Origin: an uncultured Clostridia bacterium
GTDB taxonomy: Bacteria > Bacillota > Clostridia > TANB77 > CAG-508
DNA: 11,423 nt
Assembly (NCBI GenBank): GCA_948852945.1
Contig: CAQPBJ010000031.1
Location: forward strand, 1-11,423
Direction of reading: 5' to 3'
The notes under the pieces: model-generated
Told to the model about the DNA's origin: nothing
What the model saw: only the letters and a program-made list of their open reading frames with translations
Databases searched by the model: none
In this document: piece after piece, positions 1-6,768 of the stretch
Numbering within the stretch: the stretch's first letter is position 1
How the letters are laid out: every line of letters begins with the position of its first letter
Translations under genes and position numbers: made by a program

Positions 1-57
1 TGGATTTTTAGGCCCACCTTCATAATAGGTTGCATAACTAGAATAATGCACCACCAT
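1..57 (-). other. 5' end of an unidentified transcript running off the left edge
   Basis: A well-formed promoter at 63-91 predicts transcription starting near 55-57 and continuing leftwards out of the window. The first bases can fold: GGTGCAT near the start pairs with ATGCAACC about 10 bases later, with one bulged A. A GGTGGGCC block follows. An ATG at 57-55 opens a frame with no stop in its 19 codons, but it coincides with the predicted transcription start and has no ribosome binding site. A structured noncoding RNA or a 5' leader (riboswitch or attenuator) is therefore as plausible as a leaderless gene. I could not match it to a known RNA family, and too little is present to decide. Confidence 0.3.
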
Positions 58-62
58 TTTTA

Positions 63-91
63 ATTATAGCAGATATATACTTTTTGCTCAA
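63..91 (-). promoter_or_regulatory. Sigma-A-type promoter firing leftwards
   Basis: On the minus strand, TTGAGC (91-86) and TATAAT (68-63) are separated by exactly 17 bases. The -10 is a perfect consensus and the -35 matches at four of six positions. A 14-bp perfect palindrome, AAATTTATAAATTT (90-103), abuts the -35 and could be an operator or just AT-rich chance. The promoter lies in the spacer after the short cohesin gene (stop at 212) and would make a new transcript independent of that operon. The rest of 58-211 is AT-rich with no gene visible. Confidence 0.6.
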
Positions 92-103
92 ATTTATAAA
101 TTT

Positions 104-129
104 AACTTTTACGTTTGTTTTTAAAAGTT
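104..129 (-). repeat. Small AT-rich hairpin after the surface operon
   Basis: AACTTTTA (104-111) and TAAAAGTT (122-129) form a perfect 8-bp inverted repeat around a 10-base loop. It lies about 80 bases past the stop of the last operon gene. On the minus strand it is not followed by a run of T, and its stem has only one G-C pair. It is a weak candidate for a transcription end or RNA-stabilising hairpin rather than a convincing intrinsic terminator. Confidence 0.25.
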
Positions 130-211
130 TATAATAATTACTGTTACTATTTTTTATATTTTAATACTTTATCTCTTTTTTTCTTCGTTTTTCTTTATTT
201 TTCTTTTCTGC

Positions 212-1024
212 TTATTTTTTCTTTTTCTTTAATATTGTTAATATTAGTATTATTCCTCCAATAGAAATAATTATTAATACTACTATTGCTATTGTTGGTA
301 ATCCTGTTGATACTTTTTCTTTTTGTTCTTTGTTAACTTCTGAAGGTTCTTCTGTTTCTTGTATATTTTCTTCAATGTTTTGGTTTGTTATATTTGAATT
401 ATATTTTATTTGTATGCCATCATCTTCGTTTGTGTTACTATTATTTGTTTCTTTATATTGTATTTGGTTTTCATCTTGGTTTTTATTATCGTTGTTTGTG
501 TTTTTTATAGGCTCTTTATTTTTAGATTCTATTGTAAATTTTTTTGGATATACAGTTGTTTCTATATCTTCTTCTTCATTTGATATTGGTGCTTTACTAT
601 TGTTTGGTAAAATATTTAATATGGTTTCACCATTATTAGCATTTTCTTTTACTTTAAATGTAACTTTAATTAATGTTCCGTTATATTCTATTGGTGATAT
701 AGATACTAGTACTAGATTGACTGAGTCTGGAGCTTTATCATTGATTGCTGAAGCTCCTGTTTTTATTACTATTTCTGAATCTATAACTTCTAAGATGTTT
801 GTATCATATTGTAATTTAAAATCAAAACCACAGCAGTCTGATACGTTGTTGTTGTTAAACTTTACTTCAACTGTAACTTCTTCTCCTGGTACTACTTTTT
901 CTTTTGTTGATTCTATACTTAGTATTGGTTTTTCGCTTGTTGCTAGTGCTTTATTTGTGGGAAATAATCCTAATAATATAGCTAATATTACTATGTATAT
1001 TATGTTTTTAAAGTTTAATTTCAT
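212..1024 (-). CDS. Membrane-anchored cohesin-domain protein
   Basis: This 270-aa exported protein probably displays a single cohesin domain close to the cell membrane, where a dockerin-bearing protein could dock. Residues 1-29 are a signal peptide ending in ALA. Residues ~33-165 match the cohesin fold: a strand-forming start (ILSIEST), PGEEVTVEVKF, then GFDFKLQYDTNILEV and a late TFKVKENANNGETIL block. Residues ~166-238 are a hydrophilic Asn/Glu/Lys-rich linker. Residues ~243-265 are one hydrophobic helix, followed by five lysines at the C-terminus. This resembles a sortase sorting tail, but no LPXTG or SPXTG motif precedes the helix, so plain membrane anchoring is the simpler reading. The cohesin is paralogous to that of the 990-aa protein, including a Cys in the same loop (SDCCGF versus NDCIGI). 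The ATG has a strong AGGAG six bases upstream and lies 21 bases after the dockerin gene, so the two are almost certainly co-transcribed. Confidence 0.8.
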   Translation of the reverse strand: MKLNFKNIIYIVILAILLGLFPTNKALATSEKPILSIESTKEKVVPGEEVTVEVKFNNNNVSDCCGFDFKLQYDTNILEVIDSEIVIKTGASAINDKAPDSVNLVLVSISPIEYNGTLIKVTFKVKENANNGETILNILPNNSKAPISNEEEDIETTVYPKKFTIESKNKEPIKNTNNDNKNQDENQIQYKETNNSNTNEDDGIQIKYNSNITNQNIEENIQETEEPSEVNKEQKEKVSTGLPTIAIVVLIIISIGGIILILTILKKKKK

Positions 1025-1045
1025 TTATTTCTCCTGTTAATTATT

Positions 1046-2389
1046 TTATAATGTTTCGATGTTTCCTACTAGATATTTACATATTCTTATTATATCTTGT
1101 AAGTTAAAATAGTTAAGTTTTGTAGTAACATGACCTATTTTTTCTTGTTCTGGAGTTAATGTTTCAATTCCTACTAGTGCTTTGGCTCCTAGTATTACAT
1201 CTCTTATATTTACACTGCCGTCTTGATTTATATCTCCTCTATAGTAGTCTGGTAAATATTCTTTTCTTTTTACTCTTATTTCTAAAGTATTTTCGTCTTG
1301 ATATGCTGTATATATATAATCTTTAAATGCTATTGCTTGTGCTCTAATGGCTGAATCGTCTACATCTTCTCCTTGTTTAACGAATTGTCCTGTTGATTTA
1401 CTATAGGTATATGTTTGTAGCTTATTATCTACAAATAGTGCTAGTATGTATATTTCCCCTGATTTTGCTACCATTTCTGGATAGTGTGTTTCATATTCTA
1501 ATCCTGTTTCATGTAATGTCCATTTTGTACCGTCATATGAATGTATAATCATCTGTTTGTCGTCTGTTGTTGTTGCAGCTATATAAAGTTTGCTACCTGT
1601 GTCTTCGTTAACAATTGACATTGTATATGAATATGCATTAAGTGAACATTCTATTTTTTTTGCTTGTCCATTAACATAACTATATAGTGATATTTGTGGA
1701 CTTCCAAGTTCACGTAATGATATATATAATGTTCCATTCAAAATTGCAGCTTTTGGTTCATCTATGATTCCATTATGTTCGAAATATATTCCATCTTCAG
1801 TTAAATTATTTCCATCGAAATTATATATTTTTGCTATGCTTTGGTCTGAGCTTATTGCTGTTATATAAGTTGTGTTTCTTTCTGTTGCTATTCCAAAAGA
1901 TCCGTATATATCAGATATTGATGTTACTGTTACCCATTGGTTATTAATTGTATCTAATTTACATATCTCTAATAATCCTTGTGTTGAATAGAATAAGTAT
2001 AGCCCTTCTGGTCTATTACAGAAAGATAATTGACTCATTTCTTTAATTGTTTTTGAAACTGTAATTTCTTCACCAATATTAGACCAGTTTTGTCCATCAT
2101 ATGCTTGAACATATATCTTATTTTTTCTATCTGATGTGTCAGATTTGTTTTTGGTTGATACTGAAGTTGCTATATATAGTTTTTCATCATATACTGTTGT
2201 GTCTATTAATTTGTTTGTTATTGCTTCTTTTGTTGTGTCTACATTGTTTGTTGCATCTACAAAGTTTACACTGTTCCATATTCCTTCTGTTTTTTCAACT
2301 GCTAGTACTGGTAATATGGCATATGTAGAGCATATTATTGAAACTAATACTGCTGATATTGCTATAAGGGTTATTTTTTTTCTTAACAT
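1046..2389 (-). CDS. Secreted propeller-like protein with C-terminal dockerin
   Basis: This exported protein of 447 aa is probably held at the cell surface through its dockerin. The N-terminus is a signal peptide (MLRKK, a hydrophobic core, then LPVLA, about residue 30). Residues ~35-375 contain recurring short blocks such as YDGQNWSNIG, FDGNNLTEDG and YDGTKWTLHETG, alternating with strands like KLYIAAT and GEIYILAL. That pattern suggests a beta-propeller, but I recognise no enzymatic family. Residues ~385-447 are a type I dockerin. The first half has a canonical calcium loop (GDINQDGSVNIRD). In the second half the early ligand positions are V, T and L, although its helix (LQDIIRICKYLVG) is kept. 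A GTG nine bases upstream lies inside the ribosome binding site, so the ATG at 2389 is the likelier start. The gene lies 23 bases after srtB and 21 before the small cohesin gene. Its likely partners are the two cohesins of the cluster; its ligand is unknown. Confidence 0.8.
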   Translation of the reverse strand: MLRKKITLIAISAVLVSIICSTYAILPVLAVEKTEGIWNSVNFVDATNNVDTTKEAITNKLIDTTVYDEKLYIATSVSTKNKSDTSDRKNKIYVQAYDGQNWSNIGEEITVSKTIKEMSQLSFCNRPEGLYLFYSTQGLLEICKLDTINNQWVTVTSISDIYGSFGIATERNTTYITAISSDQSIAKIYNFDGNNLTEDGIYFEHNGIIDEPKAAILNGTLYISLRELGSPQISLYSYVNGQAKKIECSLNAYSYTMSIVNEDTGSKLYIAATTTDDKQMIIHSYDGTKWTLHETGLEYETHYPEMVAKSGEIYILALFVDNKLQTYTYSKSTGQFVKQGEDVDDSAIRAQAIAFKDYIYTAYQDENTLEIRVKRKEYLPDYYRGDINQDGSVNIRDVILGAKALVGIETLTPEQEKIGHVTTKLNYFNLQDIIRICKYLVGNIETL

Positions 2390-2394
2390 ACTTT

Positions 2395-2400
2395 CCACCT
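2395..2400 (-). promoter_or_regulatory. Ribosome binding site that fixes the dockerin gene start
   Basis: AGGTGG on the minus strand ends five bases before the ATG at 2389-2387. The in-frame GTG that would give a protein three residues longer (2398-2396) is part of this site and has no Shine-Dalgarno of its own, so it is unlikely to be used. Confidence 0.7.
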
Positions 2401-2412
2401 TTAATAATACTT

Positions 2413-3537
2413 TTATTCTATATCTTCTAGTTCTGCATGTACTAGTACTCTTTGATTTCCTGTTTTGTCACATGTAGAAAGAGATATTATTTGATTACTT
2501 TTTTCTGGTTTTCCTACAAATTCCTTTTCACTTTTGCTTTTTAGTCTTTCAACATATTGATCATAGTCTTTTTCTGTTATTTCTGTGTTTACTGAAAATT
2601 CTTCTGGTATAGTTGTATATGCCGAAAATACTTTAAATCTCATAGATTTTTCTGGTGTATAAATTTCTATGTTTACATCATTTCCTAATTCTCCTGATGC
2701 TATTTTTTCTATATCAGCAAACATTTTACCATTTTTTAAATTATGTCCGTATATTACAGTGTTTTTATCTGTTACTCTCTTATCGTTTTGATAGTCCATG
2801 TAGATAGCTCCGCATTCGTTGCTTTTTTTATCTATGTCATGACTTAAGTAGTATTCATTGTTTGTAGTTTGCATAACAGGATATTTTATATCTGTTCCTT
2901 CAATTATTATGTATGCAACTGCATCTGCGTTCATTGATTTTAGTTCTTGAAAATTTATTGTATAACGAAAACTACTTTCTGAAGATCCTTCTTTTGTATC
3001 TATTAGAACTACTTTTGATGCTAGTTCTTTCATTTTTCGTTCTGTTAGTGTTGTTCTTTTATACCATCCAACTACTATAAAAGATGAGCTTGCAAATGCA
3101 ACTATTAGTAAGAATAGTAATAGCCTTTTTACTGTAAAGAAATTGTGACCTTCTCTTGGTGCACCAAAATAGTATTCTGAATATTCGTCTGATTGCATTC
3201 TTTTTCTTTCGATTCTGCTTTTGATTTTTCTTTCTCTTTTTAGTTTGTCTTCAATTTGCTTAGCAGTTAATGCTTCTTGTCTTACTAATTTTTCTTGCTC
3301 TTTAGCTTGTTTTTTAGCAATAGCCTCTTCTTCTAGTATTTCTTTTGTTGTTTTAGGTCTTCCATTTCTTCCTACTGGCTTTGGAGGTTTTTCTGGATTT
3401 TTTCTTGGTCTTCCTCTTTTTTTAGTAGATGGTCTGGCTATTCCTATATCGTTTTTAGGTCTTCCTCTTCTTTTTTTGTTGTCATCGATATTATTAAATT
3501 TATTATTTGATTCTGTTTTTTTAGTATTAAAATTCAT
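2413..3537 (-). CDS. srtB: Class B sortase with AT-hook-like cytoplasmic tail
   Basis: This membrane transpeptidase cleaves a C-terminal sorting motif on exported proteins and joins them to peptidoglycan. The catalytic domain (~residues 190-374) carries class B hallmarks: DIKYPVMQ, YYLSHDID, AIYMDY and NTVIYGHN with catalytic His265, then ISLSTC with Cys356 and QRVLVHAEL with Arg363. A single membrane helix spans ~136-158. The N-terminal ~130 residues are unusually long and basic. They hold RRGRPK (~23-28), KRGRPRK (~40-46) and a looser GRNGRPK (~56-62), then a charged segment likely to be helical or coiled-coil (~64-118). RGRP is the core of DNA minor-groove AT-hooks; ordinary SrtB proteins have only a short N-terminal tail. 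The gene lies directly after the SPKTG-bearing BIG2 protein, which is its obvious substrate, and shares its operon. The start has AAAGGAAG six bases upstream. Sortase assignment is firm; the role of the tail is unknown. Confidence 0.93.
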   Translation of the reverse strand: MNFNTKKTESNNKFNNIDDNKKRRGRPKNDIGIARPSTKKRGRPRKNPEKPPKPVGRNGRPKTTKEILEEEAIAKKQAKEQEKLVRQEALTAKQIEDKLKRERKIKSRIERKRMQSDEYSEYYFGAPREGHNFFTVKRLLLFLLIVAFASSSFIVVGWYKRTTLTERKMKELASKVVLIDTKEGSSESSFRYTINFQELKSMNADAVAYIIIEGTDIKYPVMQTTNNEYYLSHDIDKKSNECGAIYMDYQNDKRVTDKNTVIYGHNLKNGKMFADIEKIASGELGNDVNIEIYTPEKSMRFKVFSAYTTIPEEFSVNTEITEKDYDQYVERLKSKSEKEFVGKPEKSNQIISLSTCDKTGNQRVLVHAELEDIE

Positions 3538-3557
3538 TTATATCTTCCTTTATTTAT

Positions 3558-3597
3558 AAAATATGCTCCTATATTTTCTTGTATAAGAGCATATTTT
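3558..3597 (-). terminator. Hairpin between BIG2-cohesin gene and srtB
   Basis: AAAATATGCTC (3558-3568) pairs perfectly with GAGCATATTTT (3587-3597), and the helix can continue inwards past one mismatch. It starts 13 bases after the 990-aa gene's stop. Read on the minus strand, the 3' arm ends in TTTT and then an A/T-rich stretch, so the U-run is short. The hairpin sits directly before the srtB ribosome binding site. It probably acts as a partial terminator or mRNA end-stabiliser that lets the structural protein be made in excess over the sortase, rather than as a complete operon end. Confidence 0.5.
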
Positions 3598-3610
3598 TAG
3601 TTGCTATGTT

Positions 3611-6583
3611 TTATTTTTTATGATGCTTGCTTGTTGCTAGTATTATAACTATACCTAATGCAGAAATTATCATGATGCTTGCATATAGTTCAATTTTGAT
3701 GTCACCTGTTTTAGGCGATAATCTTTTATATTCTTCTGCAGCAGCTATATTGTCTTTTACAACTTCTATTTCTACTTGCTCTTTTACACCATTCTCTGCT
3801 TCTACTGTAATTAGCGTCTTTCCTACTGAATGTGCAATTACGTTTCCTTTTTCATCTACTGTTAATATTCTTTCGTCTGATGAAGTGAATTTGTAATTTC
3901 CTTGTCTTGTTGCATCTTCTGGTACAGCTTTTACAGTTAAAGTAATCGCTTTTCCTAAAGCTAGTTTATTATTAGATAAGTTTGTATATACTTTAAGTGC
4001 TGTGATTGGTATTTCGTGTGTTGTTATTAGAACTTCTGCATATTTTCCATTTACGTTTGCAGTTATAAGTGCTTCTCCTAATGATTTTGCTGTTACTGTT
4101 CCATCTGAAGTTACTGAAACAATGTCTGAATTTGATGATGTCCATATTACTGTTCTATCATCTGTGGTTATATCTGGGTTGTATAATACTTTAAGTTTTT
4201 GAGATCTGCCTAATCCTAGTGAAAAGTCTGATTGACTTATTGCTATAGAATCTAATGGTATTTCAATTACTGTTACTTCACAGGTAGTTGAAGCTATCAT
4301 TACATCTTTTTCAATTGCATTTACTGTTATTATTACTGGTATTCCTTCTTCTGTTGCTGAAAGTGCTTCTATTTTTCCTTCTTTATCTACTGTTGCGTGA
4401 CTTGTATCTGAAGAAGTAAATGTAATTTTTCCATTGAAGTTTGTTCCTTCTGGTTCTTTTATTACATTTAATATTTTTTCTTGACCTTTTAATAATGTGA
4501 TTTTTTCATCAATTTTTAATCCTGTTAGTGGAACATTTACTGTTAGTTTACATTCTTTAGTTATTCCTCCAACTGTTGCATATATAAATGCTGTTCCTGC
4601 CTTATGTGTTGTTACTTCTCCATTTGAATTTACTGTTGCAACTTCTGTGTTTGATGATGACCATCTTACTGTAGCATCGTCTAATGTTGCATCTACTGGG
4701 TCTAATGTAACTTTTAATGTTAGTGGTACATCTTTATTTATTGTTACGTCTGTTTCATTTAATTTTATATCTTTTAATAGTGTTACTACTGTTACTTCTG
4801 TTGTTGCTTTCATACCATTATTAGTTTTTGCTGTAATTGTTACTTTTCCATTTTTCATAGCTGTAACTACTCCAGTAGTATCTATAACTGCTATGTTTGT
4901 ATCACTTGATTCCCAGGTTATGTTTTTAGAATCTGTTGTATTTTCTGGATTAAATTTTACTGTTAATTTTTTTGTTTCTCCTTTTTCTATTACAACTGAT
5001 TGTTGTTCTATAATTAGTGATTGTAGTGGTATTGGTAATACTGTAACTTCACATGTTGTTGTTAAATTAGGATTTGCTAATGAGGTTGCTGTTATAGTTG
5101 CTTTTCCTGGTCCTTTTGTAGTTATTGTTCCGTCTGTAGATACTTGTACTATATTTGTATCACTTGATTCCCATTTTATTGTTTTGTCTTCTGTTGTATC
5201 CATTTTGTTATATGTTTCATATGTAATATCTAACTTTTCTTCTTCTCCATAAGTTAGTGTTGTTTTATCTTTTGTTGAAATTGAAAGTATTGGTACTCTA
5301 ACATGAATGTTGCATGTTGCTGTTTTTCCTTCTAAAGATGCTGTTATTACTGCATCTCCTTGTCCTTTTGCTGTTACTTTTCCGTTTTCTACAGTTGCTA
5401 CTGATGTGTCTGTAGATGTCCATGTCAATTGAGTTTTATCTGCATCTGTGTTGCTTGGGTTATATACTACATTTAAATTTATTTCTGTTTCTGCTTCTTT
5501 TCCTAATTGAAATGTTTTTTCTGTAATGTTTCCGTCAAATGAAATAGATTGTAGTTTTATTCTTACCTCTACATTACATGTTGCTGATTTTCCATTTGCT
5601 GTTGTTGCTGTTATTACTGCATTTCCTTTTTCTACGGCTGTTACGTTTCCTTCACTATCTACTGTTGCTACTGCTGTGTTTGATGATGTCCATGTTATAT
5701 TTCTGTCACCATCTGCATCTGTTGGTAGTGTTGCAGTTAATTTTGCTGTTTCTCCTTTATCTAATGATAAATTTGATTTATCTAATACTATTGATCCAAT
5801 TTCTCTTGTTATTTTTACATTACAAGTTGCTGTTTTGTTTCCTTCAACTGTTGTTGATGTTATTACTGCTTCGCCTCTTTTAACTCCTGTTACTGTTCCG
5901 TCTGCTGAAACTGTAGCTACTGAATTATCTGATGAAGTCCAGTTTATTTTCTTTTGTGTTGTATCTGCCGGAGTATATATTACATCTAGCTTAGCACTTT
6001 CGCCTTCTTTGATTTGTAAACTATCTTTACTCATATCTATTGCTTCTAGTGGAACTACTACATCTATTTTTGAATTAGTTATGTTTGCTGCAACATCATT
6101 ATCGTCATAGTCTGTTATATATGCATTTCCCATTGTAGGAATTAAATTTAAGTTTACTCTTCCTCCTACAGCATTTTCTTTAACTTTAAATTGTACTTCA
6201 AACATTTTTCCTGCATATTGAAGTGGAATTACGCTTGGTGAATACCATAAGAATCTGACTTCTCCTAAATTGTTGGCCGTATTCGCATCTGAAACTGTTG
6301 GTGCTCCTGTTGTCATAATTTGATCATTTGGTACGTTTATTACTTCTAATACATTTGAATCAAATTGTAGTGCATAGCTAATTCCTATACAATCATTTGA
6401 TCCATTATTGTCAAATTCAACTGTTGCTGTAAATGTTTCGCCTCTTTGTAATGTTGCACTTGATACTGTTACACTTATGTTTGGGGTTCCGTCTATTGCT
6501 AATGCTATATTAGGAGCAATATTTGATATTAGTATTACCATAAGCATAAGTAAACTTATTATTCTTTTTGAATCAATTTTCAT
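3611..6583 (-). CDS. Cell-wall-anchored cohesin and BIG2-repeat surface protein
   Basis: This 990-aa protein is exported and predicted to be covalently wall-attached, acting as a long stalk that presents a cohesin. Residues 1-29 are a signal peptide ending in ALA. Residues ~34-177 are a cohesin domain (RGETFTATVEFDN, YALQFDSNVLEV, MFEVQFKVKENAVGG). Nine bacterial Ig-like BIG2 repeats follow at roughly 179-258, 262-341, 345-429, 432-515, 519-600, 603-684, 686-772, 776-855 and 860-942. Most carry the signature W-[TES]-SS-(N/D)-x-x-(V/I)-A-T-V ... G-x-V-T-A ... A-x-I-T-A. The C-terminus is a sorting signal: SPKTG at 956-960, a hydrophobic helix (~965-984) and KHHKK. SPKTG is a known recognition motif of Clostridioides difficile SrtB, and a class B sortase is encoded next door. 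The ATG has AAGGAAG upstream. It is the first gene of the operon, with its own promoter at 6617-6645. Its target outside the locus is unknown; adhesion is possible. Confidence 0.9.
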   Translation of the reverse strand: MKIDSKRIISLLMLMVILISNIAPNIALAIDGTPNISVTVSSATLQRGETFTATVEFDNNGSNDCIGISYALQFDSNVLEVINVPNDQIMTTGAPTVSDANTANNLGEVRFLWYSPSVIPLQYAGKMFEVQFKVKENAVGGRVNLNLIPTMGNAYITDYDDNDVAANITNSKIDVVVPLEAIDMSKDSLQIKEGESAKLDVIYTPADTTQKKINWTSSDNSVATVSADGTVTGVKRGEAVITSTTVEGNKTATCNVKITREIGSIVLDKSNLSLDKGETAKLTATLPTDADGDRNITWTSSNTAVATVDSEGNVTAVEKGNAVITATTANGKSATCNVEVRIKLQSISFDGNITEKTFQLGKEAETEINLNVVYNPSNTDADKTQLTWTSTDTSVATVENGKVTAKGQGDAVITASLEGKTATCNIHVRVPILSISTKDKTTLTYGEEEKLDITYETYNKMDTTEDKTIKWESSDTNIVQVSTDGTITTKGPGKATITATSLANPNLTTTCEVTVLPIPLQSLIIEQQSVVIEKGETKKLTVKFNPENTTDSKNITWESSDTNIAVIDTTGVVTAMKNGKVTITAKTNNGMKATTEVTVVTLLKDIKLNETDVTINKDVPLTLKVTLDPVDATLDDATVRWSSSNTEVATVNSNGEVTTHKAGTAFIYATVGGITKECKLTVNVPLTGLKIDEKITLLKGQEKILNVIKEPEGTNFNGKITFTSSDTSHATVDKEGKIEALSATEEGIPVIITVNAIEKDVMIASTTCEVTVIEIPLDSIAISQSDFSLGLGRSQKLKVLYNPDITTDDRTVIWTSSNSDIVSVTSDGTVTAKSLGEALITANVNGKYAEVLITTHEIPITALKVYTNLSNNKLALGKAITLTVKAVPEDATRQGNYKFTSSDERILTVDEKGNVIAHSVGKTLITVEAENGVKEQVEIEVVKDNIAAAEEYKRLSPKTGDIKIELYASIMIISALGIVIILATSKHHKK

Positions 6584-6616
6584 AACTTTTCTTCCTTTTT
6601 ATAATTTTATATATTA

Positions 6617-6645
6617 ATTATAGTTTTAAGGAATTCTAAACTCAA
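6617..6645 (-). promoter_or_regulatory. Promoter of the cohesin/sortase/dockerin operon
   Basis: TTGAGT (6645-6640) and a perfect TATAAT (6622-6617) are spaced by exactly 17 bases on the minus strand. The predicted transcript starts near 6610, giving an unstructured leader of about 27 bases before the ATG at 6583. It is the only strong promoter I found upstream of the four-gene cluster, which suggests one main transcript. Confidence 0.75.
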
Positions 6646-6663
6646 TTACGTTTTTATAAAACT

Positions 6664-6705
6664 TTTGTTACTTTTTGTAATATCTTGTTATTTATTTGTA
6701 ATATC
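6664..6705 (-). repeat. Tandem 21-bp direct repeats upstream of operon promoter
   Basis: On the minus strand the units 6705-6685 and 6684-6664 both begin GATATTACAAA and continue into a TAACAA core (ATAACAA and GTAACAAA). The period of 21 bases is two helical turns, so both copies face the same side of the DNA. The block ends 18 bases upstream of the -35. This is the arrangement expected of a binding site for a dimeric or tandem-binding activator. The copies are imperfect in their second halves, and AT-rich chance similarity cannot be excluded. Confidence 0.45.
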
Positions 6706-6726
6706 CAAAATCTTTTTTACATATAG

Positions 6727-6768
6727 AATAAAACCACGTTACTTTTTTTACAATAACGTGGTTTTATT
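6727..6768 (-). terminator. Intrinsic terminator of the coiled-coil protein gene
   Basis: A perfect 15-bp inverted repeat (6727-6741 with 6754-6768, containing ACCACGTTA/TAACGTGGT) encloses a 12-base loop. It begins at the base after the stop codon (6771-6769). The 3' arm ends in GGTTTTATT on the minus strand, giving a U-rich end. It separates this gene from the promoter of the surface operon about 80 bases further on. The stem's other arm is also A/T-flanked, so it could work in both directions. Confidence 0.8.

Noticed and set aside
212..310. Possible LPXTG-type sorting signal in the small cohesin protein (STGLPT before the helix)
   Set aside because: The order of residues does not fit LPXTG, SPXTG or NPXTN. 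A plain membrane anchor with a lysine tail explains it.
330..1040. Long plus-strand open frame opposite the small cohesin gene
   Set aside because: It is Ser/Phe/Val-rich antisense of an A-rich gene with a signal peptide, a domain match and a ribosome binding site on the other strand. It has no features of its own.
3890..6050. Recurring ~250-base nucleotide similarity suggesting a DNA repeat array or CRISPR
   Set aside because: The spacing corresponds to ~83-residue BIG2 protein repeats, copies are diverged at DNA level, and there are no short identical repeats with unique spacers.
4497..6110. Plus-strand open frames opposite the BIG2 repeats
   Set aside because: They arise from the mirrored periodicity of the BIG2 coding repeats and have no recognisable domain or ribosome binding site.
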